Positions 33,997 to 45,729 of a stretch of 64,000 bases of DNA are shown here, one piece after another (position 1 is the stretch's first letter; each line of letters begins with the position of its first letter). The DNA is from Okapia johnstoni (Eukaryota > Chordata > Mammalia > Artiodactyla > Giraffidae), in contig CM044316.1 of assembly GCA_024291935.2 (NCBI GenBank), forward strand, positions 78,074,501 to 78,138,500. The letters run 5' to 3'. Under the pieces are notes generated by a model. It was not told the DNA's origin. It worked only from the letters and a program-made list of their open reading frames with translations, and did not search any database. Both the position numbers and the translations under genes were made by a program.

Positions 33997-34089
33997 AAAA
34001 AAAAAAAAAAAAGGAATTTAGACAGTGATGCAAATATTTGGATAGGAATTAGACCATTTGGTAAAATAAAAAAAAAAAAAAAAAAAAAA
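33997..34089. repeat. Two adjacent poly(A) tracts
   Basis: A16 at 33997-34012 and A22 at 34068-34089, separated by 55 bp of ordinary sequence. They may be tails of unrecognised retroposed fragments, but no target-site duplication or body was identified. Confidence 0.9.
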
Positions 34090-34509
34090 CACCAGACCTG
34101 GGTATATTGTCCAACTCGAAACTTCTGCTTATATTAGAATAAATTATCTGACATTTATCTGGCTAATTGCCCAAAAATCTGCAAGTGAGTAAAATTTGGA
34201 TACTACAAATTCTTTAAATTAAAAATATGTATAGTTTTACTTCTGGGTGTGGTCTCTGATCATCAGCCAGAGCCTACATATTCTTATTTCACTTAGAATT
34301 GAAACAAAGTTGGCTAACTCTCTTCCTCCATTGCAGTAATTTATACATTGTGATTAGAAGGAAAAACCTGCTGAGACAGGAATGTCAGTAGCAAAAAGAA
34401 GTGACAGTTGACAACAAGGAAAATGACAGAAAAGCTCTTACAGAGCTCAAAAGACATTGTAAACTAGATCTGTTTAATGTGGGATCAAAGGCTATACACC
34501 CTAAGGCTA
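34090..34509. other. Unique sequence, nothing recognised
   Basis: Between poly(A) tracts and a MER20-like relic. No gene or assignable repeat. Confidence 0.45.
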
Positions 34510-34685
34510 TTTATTGTTTCTCAAACATCCCTGGTAATAAGAATCACCAGGGAGGCTTGTTTAAACACTCAGCTTTTCCAGTTCTTCTCTTGGAGAATTC
34601 AGTGTGTCTGGGATAGGACCCAGGAATCCGTACTTACAAATAATACAAACAGTTTTCAGCAGTGTTTGGCAAACACTGCTTCAGA
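34510..34685 (-). mobile_element. MER20-like hAT-Charlie relic
   Basis: TTTCTCAAACATCCCTGG, AAGAATCACCAGGGAGGCTT, GAATTCAGTGTGTCTGGGAT, GGACCCAGGAATCCGTACTT and a final TTTGGCAAACACTGCT follow, in order and reversed, the MER20 layout (a 'ctcaaa...cagaatcacctggaggcttgtt' start and a 'tttgagaaccactg' end). It is a nonautonomous DNA transposon with no coding capacity. Confidence 0.6.
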
Positions 34686-35164
34686 AGTATCTGAGCTTAT
34701 GTAAGAGATAGCCCTAAGACATTAAGAAGAGGGTTAATCATATGCCTTATTCTCTGTTTAAATGGTTAAAGGATAGTTTAACCATGTTATTTAAATATTT
34801 CTATGAACAACGGGTTATTTAAAGGGAGGGTAAGTTTTAGTAGGTGTAAGATTCACTTCTTTGTTTTTCATCATTCCCTGACACATTGCTTATTGAGACA
34901 AGTGTATAGAGAGCCATCCTCAGTGAAGAACCTGTGGGGATTGTGAATGACATGATTTGGATTAAGCTTGAGCTCCTCATAAATAGCATTCATCATCATC
35001 ATCATCATCATCAAGGAGAAAACAAGCACTTGCAGAAATCATATTTCATTATTTTAGGTGAAATTTCAGTTGAAGTGATCTTTATTTGCATAACTATGGA
35101 ACTACTGAAAACAATCTTTCAGGATTGTATCTCTTCTTTCAGCAAAGATTTTAGTACTGGGTTT
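34686..35164. other. Unique sequence with a (CAT)n run
   Basis: A perfect (CAT)7 at about 34991-35012 gives an apparent run of histidines in one frame. No gene context supports it as coding. Confidence 0.7.
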
Positions 35165-36920
35165 TCTCAATCTCAAATACTGCTGTCCTTCTAGGGGACT
35201 TCAGTATCCATTTGGATGACTCTCCTGTCTAACTACCTAGACTGCCAGGTCTTAGTCCTCAATGTCAGTATGTTGTTTGTCTGTAAGCCACTTGAGCTGT
35301 CCTGTTGCTGAACACCAGATCTTGTTATAACCCCAGCCTTCTTCCAAGGTATAGAATTCAACCATCGTGCTCCGCAGTGTTTGAGTTTCATGGGTTCTGT
35401 TCTTACATTTATTTTTTCTGCCACATAGCATCTGGGAAATGTGGGAACTTCTGACCCCTTATTGCTTCTTCCTGTCCCTCTAAACAAGTCTGCTTTTGTC
35501 ATCATGTCTTTCCCAACCCAACTTAGATACGCTGTCGGTATCCTTAACTATCTTGCCCGTTTCTCATCCTATCATAGCTTTTCAGAAGTCCCAATGCTGG
35601 ATAAATCTAATTGGGCCAATCTTAGATGAGTTCAGTTCCACAGCTTGGGGGAATCAAACACACTTGAAGATAGATGCCACTGTATACACAAAGTGTCCAA
35701 AATCAATGTCCCTGGACAGGGTCCAGCCATACTTTTGTTTCCTTTGTTGGCTCCCTCCAATGTATTCCAGGGTGGTCCTTCAACTCTTCTATATGTTCTT
35801 TGAGCCTCTTATCATTCCTTCTCCTCCCTCCTTTAGAGATAATCTTGTCTCTAACTTCAGAGAGAAAATGTGAGCCATCATAAAGAAGCTATGAGCAACG
35901 TGCCATCTTTGAACTGCAACAGTACTTCCTTTTGTCTGTGATTGATGCTGCTACCCATGGTCTGGAACAGCCTAATCTCTCTCTCCACTTCATTCTTTCC
36001 TTACCAATCGGTTTTCACAGTTCAAATACTTCTCATTAAAAAACAAAGCAAAAAACAATAAACTGTATATAAACTTTCTCCCTCAGAGCCCCTCTACCGT
36101 GACATATATCTCTTCTCTGCTTCATGGTTAAAGTTATTTGCTGAGTTGTACGCTCAACTGTCTTTATTTCTTACCTTTACTTACACTTCAATCTAAATAA
36201 CTTGGCCTCTGTTTCTGGTACTCCGATGAATTTGTTCTTGCCAAGTTTACAGATCTATGTATTTACTGTTAGTCAAAGGAACAGTTCATAATCCATACTT
36301 GACTTGATTTTTAAGAAACATTGGATACTATAGAGCATGAACTTCTTTGCAATGTTCTCTTTTCTTGGCTTTAGAAACCTCATTTTTCTTGCTTTCCTAT
36401 TACCTCTCTTTATCTCTTGCAACATCTTTTAACTACCCATTAAGTTTTGTTTTCCTATGGTTCAGATTATTTAGTCCTTTACTTTTCTCACTTGGTCTGC
36501 TAATTTATGCTATACTCTCTATAGCATCTATATTTCAGTGACTCTCAACTCACATCATCAATCCCTATTCCTCTATTAAGATTTCTGTGATGATTAAACC
36601 AGGCTTCATATCACTTCTAGGCTGTTCTACAGGTTTATGCTTGGCCTGGAGTATTTTTGCTCCCCCAATTCCACCCCACCCCCACACTCTTTAGGTCTTT
36701 TTCTAGGAAGTCTTCCTAATCACTTAAACTGGGCTAGAAAACTGTGCTCCGTGCTCCCATAGCAACTTAACAGTTTCCCTCTTTTTATTCATCAGCCCGT
36801 TTGTACTCCTCCTTAAACCAGTTGCTCCTTGGGAAGAGGGGCTGTTTATCTTGGTCACCACTGGGGGCATAATTCTTAGAACAAAATTTGTACTCATTTA
36901 AGAATAAGTCAGTACATGAG
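35165..36920 (+). mobile_element. Long ancient L2-type LINE copy, plus strand
   Basis: A collinear 1.75-kb relic. At 35194-35220 the codons read GDFSIHLDD, matching the GDFN-type endonuclease motif of L2/CR1 LINEs. Next come blocks near 35850 (AGAGAGAAAATGTGAGCC), 36229-36420 (TGAATTTGTTCTTGCCAAG, TAGAGCATGAACTTCTTTGC, TTGGCTTTAGAAACCTCATT) that follow the L2 reverse-transcriptase region, and a 3' part at 36690-36840 (CTAGGAAGTCTTCCTAATCA, GTGCTCCCATAGCAACTTA). Frames are broken throughout. The identification relies on remembered consensus order, so it is moderate. Confidence 0.6.
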
Positions 36921-38639
36921 AATATGTTTAGATGTAGGAAATTTTATCCAAGACTGGAGGAAGGCATGAGAAGTAAAAACTTTTTAAGATGAGATAGCAC
37001 AAGATACAGTTTAGATCAAAAAAGAAAGTGCTGTTTCTTTTCTGGACCTTTTGCCCTGAGAGATTTTTCACAGGGCTTGTAAGCATAACTGCATTTTGCT
37101 AATATTAAGAGATAAAATAATTTCACAATATTGAGTTCATTAAGCAGTTATTTTCATTGGTCTCTGATGACACTTTTCTCTAGTTTCCTTTTCTATAACT
37201 ACCCTAAATCACAACATTTCTCCAACTTTAAACACCTTGATCATACCTCTCTCTATACCTTTCAATTCTTCCAGAGGGGGAGGGTGGAACATGTGTTTGA
37301 AAGAATTTTATCCCTAACACAATCCATGTGACCTCCGTGTCTTCTAAAATGATTTCTGGTGGGAATGCTAGTGATTGCAAGGATCACATGTAATTTCCTG
37401 CTGAGCTGTTTAGCATGTGCAAATTACCATTTGACCTCCATAGTGACATAGTTGTCATAGCAATTTTCACTTCTAGTGAAACGAGTTAGACTGCCTCAGT
37501 AAAAGTGATTTTAAGCAGTGATTCTTCACACAAACCTTTCACGTGGATCTGCCACTATGTGTTTTACAGATTGATACCTGGGCTTCAGATATTTCTTTTC
37601 ATGTTGTTTTTAATAAGAAGCACAATATTTCCATAACTCATATTTGGAATGGTTCCTGGTTTTGAAAGCAGATTATTAAAACTGAGCATATGGAGGTCTT
37701 AAAGTAGAACCTTATGGAGGAAAAACACTTGATCAAGTCTATTTTGCAGCATTGGAAAATTAAATGCTAGCAAAAGCTTGGTAAAGCAAGATTTATTCTT
37801 GGTTAACTTTTATAAATCTCAAATTAGTGAACTGTGTTGGGTAAGTTAACCACATTGAAAACTCTTTTGTCATGATTATTTCTAAACAATCGGATTGTTC
37901 CTTTGCCTACATTTTTTCTTCTAGTGATTGTATTGCTTGGAAGCAGTCGGTGGACTTTTAAGAGAATCTTGAGAAGGAAGTTGAATTTCCAGTGATTACC
38001 TTTGCAGATGAAATATTAGAGAGTAAGATGAGGTTAATCCTAAGTAAATAGAGTAATAAAATGAAAATCTAATTGAAAGAACTTGTTTCTTGCATGCCAA
38101 AAATACAGTACCATCACAGTTTGTTCTTGATTCAAATTTACTACACACATGTATTCACCTCTCTCCTCCATGGACTTGCTGTTGTCTCAAAGGAATATAA
38201 TCAGAACTTTATACTATCCAAATGTACATAGTGATTGCCTTTATTTCCTCAATAAAATTTCCTAAGTATAAACTGTCCACACTCTGGTATGCATTTGGTA
38301 CACAAAGACAAAGAAGATACTATGCCTTAAATAACTTGAGCAGAAAAAAAAGACAATTGCAGTAGTATATGTACTCCTGGAAGTGTATTTAAGGGACAGT
38401 GGGAATACTGAACTAATTGGGTATTCATTAGATACATACAGGTAGGGAGAAATAGGGCATCTGCAAAACCAGGGAGTTACTATGAATGTATTTGTTAAAA
38501 GAATCGTGTTTAGTTTGGTATGGTTAGATTTCAGGATGCGTGTGAGGGAGTAGCAAATGATGACTTTGCAGAGATAAGCAGAACATATTCTTATGGACTG
38601 TAGCAAACAGATCACAGCTTTAAGCCAAGGAGGAAAACA
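36921..38639. other. Unique sequence between two L2 relics
   Basis: No gene. A 117-codon minus-strand frame at 38262-38615 lacks domain features and is not supported by neighbouring exons. No assignable repeat. Confidence 0.5.
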
Positions 38640-40790
38640 GTTTTAGGCAGATTTGCTTTTGGAAAGATGTTTCTGGCATGGAACATGGATTGAAGAATGG
38701 TTAAATCATATTAAAAGACATCTTAGAAGACTGTCCCATCTAAAGATGATGAGGGCTCTGAATTCTCACCATGCACTGAGAGAGAAAGGTGGGCATATTT
38801 GAAGGATTTTAAAGGAAAAAATAACTGATGGGATTTAATGAGCTTTTCAATGCGGGGGAAAAAGAGAGAGAGAAATCACAGATGGCTCTTGAGCTTCTGA
38901 CTGGGGTGAATGGCTTATCTTGGCACTGTTAACCAAGAGAGGATTATCAGAGAGTGATCAACTCGGGAAGAGAAGAAAAATTGAAATTCACTTCTGGATT
39001 CGTTGATTTAAAGGAACCAGTAAGACATCTATGTAGACAGGTCTAGTAAAATTTTAAAAATATAAGTCTAAAGGTCAAAGACAGAGGAAGTCTGAGGACT
39101 AGATTATAAAGCTTCATCATACAGATGTGACATTTAGTAAGATTAGATTACATTTTGACTTGATTAGTTTGATGTTTCCATTTTTACTCATGGGATACTT
39201 GGACAAAACCATTTTGTTTGCATTCACTTGGTATGCAAGAGGATTAGAATTAGCAAGTTTGAAAAAGCTACCTAACACTTAATAGCTATTTCTGAGGAAT
39301 TAGTAAAAGTTTTAATGACATCAAAACCACAGAGTTGAGGAAGCTGAGTCAAAGGACTTCTGTAAAATATCTCCTTCAGAATATCTTGCCCCTCAGTGCA
39401 GATGAGTGAGCAGTGGATCAGGTTTTGAGAAATTCCAGTGTTTAGGAGGCAAGCAAAGGAAAAGTAGCAAAAATAGAAGGGAGATAGACTTAGAGGCGCA
39501 AGAGTTAGAGGAAGGTAGTTGAATGAATGCTAAGGGATGGAGAATTTGTGAGGAAGAAGAGAACTGATGAGGATTCGGCAGTTAGGAGGCTGTTGCTAAC
39601 CTTTGTGATACTAGGAGGTGTTAGGCTGTGGGGCAGAAGTCTAAGGATGACGGACTGAGGAAAGAAAGATGGGAAAAAATCCGTTGTGGAAATTTTATCA
39701 TGAAAACAAGAAGGGAAATGCAGTAGTAGTATGAAAAAGATTTAGGATCGAGATGAAGGTCTTTGTTTTTTTTTGTTTTATTTTGTTGGTTGGTCTGTTT
39801 TCAAGGGTCTGGGGCTGAAGGATGGGATATCTGAGGGTATTTGAAATGGGAGGAAAGGAGCTATTAGAGAGGGAGAGCTTGAGCGTACAGGAAAAGATGA
39901 TGATGCTTTGTAAGGTAGAAGGAAATGTAATTACTACTCTAGGAGAGGAGAGGGAACCACATCTTCCCCTCTGAGACCAGAAAAAGTTTAGTAAAATACA
40001 GGGACCAAAATAGGTAGGTTTATATATGTATATGTTTTTGGGGAAACAGGTTGAGGAAACTCTGAACTTCATTTCAGATGGCTGCCCTTTCCTCTTTGAA
40101 GTCTTTGAGTTACTGAATTTATTAATTGAGATGGAAAGGGGGTCCGTGGTGGGCAGAGGGTAAAGGATGTGTGTGTAGGTTTAGAGGAACTACCCTAAGT
40201 GAGCATAACTGTAAGTTTGTAGGTGAAAGTAAACATATATACAGCAATGCTAGGGGGCAGTGCAATATTTTATGAGAAGCAAATCTGGGATTGTAGGGAG
40301 GGAAGAAAGGGAGGGAAGAAGGGAGGAAAAGAACGCAAGCGGGAGAGAGAGAGAACCTGTGTAGAGAAACTTCCAGATGTGTGTGTTTCAGGTAGGAGGG
40401 GGCTGTGAAGAGGACCTACCGAGCAGAGGAATTTTAGCCTTAAGAGCGTCTAATTTCTGGATTTAGCTGGAGGCAGGCAATTAAAGGGTGGAGTGAGGGG
40501 CCATTGATATGCGTGAGATCTATAATGATTTTGAAGAGCTGTTTTGGGGGTTAGAACGGATGTGATTGGCAGCATGTAAAATGATTGTATAATAGAATTA
40601 GGATGCTGAAAATACCTCAGTTTCAAAACTGTAAATGTATAGTGCCATCAGTCTTCCTGGTGTGTATGTGTGTGTGTGTGTTTATTTTCAAGGATGATAA
40701 GCAGATCTTTGTAGAAGTGGAGGAGTGTGGGGGATCTTTAGGGGGGCCATGGGAACCACAAAGTGTTAAGAAATGTGAAGGCTCTGGTGA
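38640..40790 (-). mobile_element. Long ancient L2-type LINE copy, minus strand
   Basis: Antisense L2 blocks in order: AAGATGTTTCTGGCATGG, GGATTTTAAAGGAAAAAATA with GATGGGATTTAATGAGC, AGAGAGAGAAATCACAGATG and GCTCTTGAGCTTCTGACTGG (38870-38905), AAGACATCTATGTAGACAGG (39021 on), AGGAAGTCTGAGGAC, and later TTAGAGAGGGAGAGCTTGAG (39862 on) with GGAGAGGAGAGGGAACC. The sequence remains purine-rich to about 40790. Interruptions of nonmatching DNA occur, for example at 39130-39250. It is on the opposite strand to the L2 at 35165-36920. Confidence 0.5.
40297..40353. repeat. Purine-rich (GGAA/GGGA)n tract
   Basis: A run of almost only A and G (GGGAGGGAAGAAAGGGAGGG and on to GAGAGAGAGAGAACC), within the antisense L2 relic. 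Polypurine tracts can form triplex DNA. The open frame over it (KGGKKGGKERKRERER) is not a gene. Confidence 0.85.
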
Positions 40791-41094
40791 GGAAGCAAAG
40801 AAGTAAAGATGAGTTTAAAAATTTAATGTATTAAAACCATGAAAATAACTAAATGTTCTCTATAAATGTTAACTTTCGATTGTCCATTCAATTTCCTGGA
40901 ATCTGGAGGAATTTATTTCCTCTGTTAATGACTGCTTTGCAGTTCAGAGATACTTGAGGAGAGAATTCAGATGTTTCGGTTTCTGCAAAAGTGTCTAGAA
41001 CAGTCGTGCAAGTAGCAGATGTTAGCCAATGTTTTTAGAAAAGCATCATTCAAAAATGATTCTTGTTGTCTAATTAAATATCTTATGAAATTGT
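40791..41094. other. Unique sequence, nothing recognised
   Basis: Short interval between the L2 relic and a Bov-tA. Confidence 0.45.
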
Positions 41095-41272
41095 TAGTTG
41101 CTCAGTCGTGTCCAACTCTTTGCGACCCCATAAACTGTAGTCCCCAGGCTCCTCTGTCCATAGAATTCTCCAGGCAAGAATACTGGAGTGGGTTGCCATT
41201 CTCTTTTCCAGGGGATCTTCTGACCCAGGGATTGAACCCGAGTGTCCTGCATTGCAGGCAGATTCTTCACCT
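41095..41272 (-). mobile_element. Bov-tA SINE
   Basis: TTGCTCAGTCGTGTCCAACT, ACTGTAGTCCCCAGGCTCC, AGAATACTGGAGTGGGTTGC, CCAGGGATTGAACCCG and GCATTGCAGGCAGATTCTTC are the tail-to-head order of Bov-tA on the minus strand. The outermost head (normally ...GAGCCACCAGGGAAGCCC) is missing after CTTCACC, so this copy is truncated at its 5' end. Confidence 0.93.
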
Positions 41273-41676
41273 AAATTCTGAGATGAAACAATGCAAATAA
41301 TGTTGTGTATTTGTTTATTTTACATTTTAATTTCTTAATTTTTCACAGACGTATTGTTGATGAGAATGGGTTTATAGAGAACTCATGACGTTACTGGACA
41401 GTTTTAGATAAAAAGTTTATCTAGTCTATAGGATTGGCTAGACAGGCAAAGAAGGCAGAAGAACCATAGCTCAAGCATGGCTGGAATTAAAGGCTTTGGT
41501 TAGAAGAAGACACTAAACAGGAAGCCAGACTAAATAAACTCTTCTACCACAATATAAATAATTTTATTTATGTAACAATGATGAGTTGAAAATTGGAAGA
41601 TGAGGAGACAAGGAGTGAGGGATATCAGGAAAAAGAACATGATTTAGTATTTTCAGTGCTTTTAAAATAATCAAAA
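41273..41676. other. Unique sequence, nothing recognised
   Basis: No gene or assignable repeat between two SINEs. Confidence 0.45.
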
Positions 41677-41858
41677 TGGGACTTCCAGAGGTTAAGACTT
41701 TGCCTCAGTGCAGGGGGTGAGGGTTCCATTCCTGGTCAGGGAGCTATGATCCCACATGGCTAATGGCCAAAAAACCAGAACACAAAAAACAGAAAACACA
41801 ATATTGTAACAAATTCAGTAAAGACTTTGAGAATGGTCCACATAAAAAAATCTTTTAA
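41677..41858 (+). mobile_element. CHR-type tRNA-derived SINE
   Basis: GGACTTCCAGAGGTTAAGAC, GCAGGGGGTGAGGGTTCCAT, CCTGGTCAGGGAGCTATGAT and CCCACATGGCTAATGGCCAA, then an A-rich tail and AATTCAGTAAAGACTTTGAG with GGTCCACATAAAAAAATC, match cetartiodactyl CHR-2-like SINEs. This is a different family from Bov-tA and older, shared with other cetartiodactyls. About 12 bases of the usual head are missing. Confidence 0.85.
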
Positions 41859-42284
41859 AAAATTAAATAAAAGACTAAGCTCTCTTGAATGATCATTTTT
41901 CAAACGTTCACTTCTTCCAACCACGATGAACTTTACAGTTGGAAGCAGGACACTCGGTCTTAGATCTTTCTTAGAATTCTATAATTATATGACCATATCC
42001 TCCTAGTTCACTGGACAAAGTAAGAAACGGAAGGTCATAAGTAAGAAACTATTTTATTCCTTATTTCCTCTCACTTGATATTTAATGACGTCTCTTATCC
42101 TTACTAAACCAGAAAAGCATTTGTTATCTAATAAATATTTGTTCCTGTGAACAAAAAGTATGTTGTTTCCTTGAGAGAATTTTGGTTAATGCCCTATGGT
42201 GGCCCCCTTAAGATTTTCTGAATCCTTCAGAGCCTTGTCCCCACTAATGGGATCTGTATCCTGCACACGTTCGCAGAACAGGAT
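41859..42284. other. Unique sequence, nothing recognised
   Basis: No gene or assignable repeat. Confidence 0.45.
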
Positions 42285-42285
42285 G

Positions 42286-42478
42286 GGTCTTCCCTGGTGG
42301 CTCAGATGGTAAAGAATCTGCCTGCAGTGCGAGAGACCTGGGTTCGATCCCTGGGTCAGGAAGATCCCCTGGAGAGGGGAATGGCTACCCACTCCGGTAT
42401 CCTTGCCGGAAGAATCCCATGAACAGAGAAGCCTGGTGGGCTATAGTTCATAGGGTCGCAGAGTTGAACATGACTGAG
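42286..42478 (+). mobile_element. Bov-tA SINE, full length
   Basis: GTCTTCCCTGGTGGCTCAGA, GGTTCGATCCCTGGGTCAGG, ATCCCCTGGAGAGGGGAATG, GCCTGGTGGGCTATAGTTC and AACATGACTGAGCG give head, body and tail in order. Both A- and B-box sequences look intact, so pol III promoter function is conceivable. No clear target-site duplication. Confidence 0.94.
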
Positions 42479-43417
42479 CGAGTAACACTATCACTTAACA
42501 GTATGAGGGGAGTGGCAGTGGAGAAACAAAACAATGCATTGACTCTAATCAAGGCTGCTTTTAAACATGTGCTACAAAGGGAAAGACATATGGTATGTTA
42601 TAAGAGATTATGTCTCTGATTCAGGGTAAGCCTTTAAAAAAAAATAAATGTAAATAAAAGAAGAATTTGATGTGCAGGATTTGTCATCATTAAGCTATGT
42701 ACCTATAACCATGCGTTTTCTATAATAAAATCCTTGTAGCATGTTTCAGAATTACACGGTCAACTAAGCTCTTAAGTATCTGAAGCTTGGTCAAATTTTA
42801 ATTGTAAATTTATAACTCAGAGAATTAACCAGATGTATACTTCTTATTTTCCCTTTACTAGACATATGTGAAATGTAAACAAGGTTGTTGAATGCCTTTT
42901 GAATTAATCGATAACATAGTGATCAAACGCAAATGTGGTGTATTTCAAGCACTGCAATTGCTTATTGGTTTTAAAAATAAGTTACAAGTTATTTTTTTAC
43001 TCATTAAGAGGAGTTTAAAGAACACACAAGGGCAGATTTTTTTTTTTTAATATAGATAAATTGGACTTTGTTTTCAGTTGAAACTTGAAAGTTAACACAA
43101 ATGATTTGAGGGTAGTTACTTGGTTATGTTTAAAGTTTTTATAAGGCAGGATAGACCAATTAGCATTCTACATTTTGATGGTGAGAGTGTATCACTAAGA
43201 TTACTTCTTTTCAACCGTTCAATAGACGCATTCACCACGCTTATTTAGCAACTATTATACTATGTGCTAGGCATTTGCATGCAGGATTCAGATTCATTAG
43301 GAAGAAATGGTAAATCAGAAGGAATTTTGGAAAGTTTTTTTTTTTTTTTTTTTGAAAGAATGGGCCTTATGGTTGGAAGAGGGGGAGAAAAAAGCAAGAC
43401 TAATAATAGTAAAGAGG
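42479..43417. other. Mostly unique sequence with a T19 tract
   Basis: T19 at 43335-43353 and a T10 near 43029-43038 are the only simple repeats. Nothing else recognised. Confidence 0.5.
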
Positions 43418-43430
43418 AGACTTATTCTAT

Positions 43431-43552
43431 TTTTTTTATAATAATTTATTTATTTTAATTGGAGGCTAATTACTTTACAATATTGTAGTGGTTTTTGCCA
43501 TACATTGACATGAATCAGTCATGGGTGTACATATGTTCCCCATCCTGAACCC
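43431..43552 (-). mobile_element. Very short L1 3' end with 13-bp target-site duplication
   Basis: Reading right to left it is the ruminant L1 3' terminus followed by its A-rich tail. On the plus strand it appears as a T-rich start, then TTTTAATTGGAGGCTAATTA, CTTTACAATATTGTAG, TGCCATACATTGACATGAAT and TATGTTCCCCATCCTGAACC. AGACTTATTCTAT stands at 43418-43430 and 43553-43565. Only about 120 bp of a 6-8 kb element were copied, a very severe 5' truncation. Confidence 0.95.
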
Positions 43553-43565
43553 AGACTTATTCTAT

Positions 43566-44377
43566 ATGGTAAAATAGGACCAGAAATAAAATATTTGACT
43601 AGAGCACAGTATCTGGAACAAACTTTCCCATAATTGGGTCCTTAATAATATGTATTAAATAAGGACTGAATGAATGAATGGCTTTTCTTTCAATTTACAT
43701 ATTCTAAAGACATACCCTGACAAACTTGACAGACAAAATCTCTCTGCTTGTATTGACTGTCTGACTAGAGAAACAATGAGATCTGGGAAGGCAGGAGTTA
43801 TAATGAGGGAGGAAAATCATATCAAGAGAACAAGAAAATATCCTCAGGAAGAAAGAAAAAGTAAAAAAATTACTATGATGTCTTTCAAATGTTTTCTCCA
43901 GGTCAGTTCATTACTCCCACTTATAATATTGTTCTTTAAGCACATATCTCAACGAAGGTGGACTGTTTGACAGACTGTATTTCTACTTATATAAAGGTAT
44001 ACTTTATTATTGTTATTCTAATTTTTATTTTTGACTAATATCAAGAAAACTAATTTGTGATATCCTATTGTCTTTAAAAATTATTAATGTGTTATAAAAG
44101 TTATTAATGTGTTAGCCACTACTGATCTCTAGAGATTTCTCCTAATTGGGTAACCTAACAAAATTAAGTTGTCTATTGCTAAGTCTCTCACACACTTAAA
44201 TGATTTGTCTTTACCTGGTTTTGGCACTACTTCACTTTTTAGTCATACATGGCTTTATAATGTGGTTTCCGATCTTGATTTGTTATGTTCAGCAACCTGA
44301 TTCATGTCTCTGAAAATATTCACAGCAATATGTGTACATCAATTAAGATAGTTTTAAAAATTGCACAGACTATGAAA
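43566..44377. other. Unique sequence with a 20-bp tandem duplication
   Basis: TTATTAATGTGTTA occurs at 44081-44094 and 44101-44114, part of a 20-bp tandem unit. A 98-codon open frame at 43674-43970 has no recognisable domain. Confidence 0.5.
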
Positions 44378-45301
44378 ATTACCTTTTAATTTTTGTAGTA
44401 AAGTATACATACCAAATTCACCACTTAAACCATTTTTTTGAATGTACAGTTCTGTGGCATTAAGTACATACATATTGTGTGCAACTACCACCACCATCCA
44501 TCTCCAGAATTTTTTTATCTTCTCCAGTGAAATTCTCTACCAATTAAACACTAACTTCATGTTTTACTCTCTACATGTAGCCCTTGGTAGCCACTGTTCT
44601 ACCATCATATATGATCCACAAATATTATGTCTCATCTATCTCTAAATATTTAGCTATTTTATGTATCTCATATAAGTGGAACTATACAGTATTTGTCCTA
44701 TTGTGACTGGCTTATTTCACTTAGCACAATGTCTTCAAGGTTCATCCATGTTGTAGCAAGTGTCAGAATTTTAAGGCTGTATATTCCATTTTATGTATAT
44801 ACCATACTTGACCATATTCTCAACAATATTTGTTAATTTCTATTTGTTTTTTGTTTTTGATAATTGCCATCAATTTTATGTGCAGTGGTATGTCATTGTA
44901 GTTTTGATCGATATTTTCCTAATGATTAGTGATGTTGGGCATCTTTTCATATGCTTATTTGCCATTTGTGTATCTTCTTTGGAGAAATGTCTATTCAAGT
45001 CCTTTCCCATTTTTAAATTGGATTATTTTTTGTTGTCATTGAGCTGTAGGAGTTCTTTGTATATTCTGGATATCAATCCCTTATCAAATATGTGATTCAC
45101 AAATATTTTCTTGCATTCTGTATTGCCTTTTCATTCTGCTGATATTGTTTTTGGATGCAAAAGCATTTTTAATTTTCATGAAGTCTAACTTGTCTATTTT
45201 TTCTTTTGTTGCCTATGATTTGGGTGTAATATCCAAAAATCATTGCCAAATTCATTGTCATCAGACTTTTCTCCTATATTTTCTTTTAAGAGTTTATACT
45301 T

Positions 45302-45672
45302 TTGTTGTTGCTGCTAAGTCATGCCCGACTCTTTGAGACACCGTGGACTGAAGCATACAAGGCCTCTCTGTCCCTCATTACCTCCTGGAGTTTGCCCAAG
45401 TTCAAGTCCATTGAATTGGCGATGCCATCCAACCATCTCATCCTCTGTTGTCCACCTCTCCTTCTGCCTTCATTCTTTCCCAGCATCAGGATCTTTTCTA
45501 GTGAGCTGGCTATTTGCATCAAATGGCCAACGTATTGGACCTTCAACTTCAGCATCAGTCCTTTCAATGAGTATTCAGAGTTGATTTCTCTTGGGACTGA
45601 CTGGTTTGATCTCCTTGCTATCCAGGGGGCTCTCAAGAGTCTTCTCCAGCACCACAGTTCAAAAGCATTAGC
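45302..45672 (-). mobile_element. BovB LINE 3' fragment inside an L1
   Basis: GTTGTTGCTGCTAAGTCATG, TGAATTGGCGATGCCATCC, CTTTCCCAGCATCAGGATC and TTCTCCAGCACCACAGTTCA mark the last ~370 bp of BovB read from the opposite strand. The minus-strand frame (45319-45636) reads [17 protein letters not shown] and [13 protein letters not shown], the C-terminal tail of the BovB protein. The plus-strand 191-codon open frame at 45302-45877 is an antisense artefact running into the SINE. Confidence 0.93.
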
Positions 45673-45729
45673 TTTCTTGTTTAGGTCTTTGATTCATTTT
45701 GAATTAATTCTTTTATATTATATAAGGTC

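Noticed and set aside
34840..35040. CRISPR-like short repeated units such as (CAT)n and TG runs
   Set aside because: They are simple microsatellites without regular spacers; the genome is mammalian.
34934..35194. Open frame with a run of histidines resembling a tag
   Set aside because: The histidines come from a (CAT)n microsatellite in noncoding DNA; there is no vector sequence nearby.
35496..35873. 125-codon plus-strand open frame
   Set aside because: Lies inside the L2-type relic and is out of register with a continuous L2 protein; treated as decay product.
38262..38615. 117-codon minus-strand open frame
   Set aside because: Hydrophobic and tyrosine/serine-rich composition typical of translated AT-rich DNA; no family recognised.
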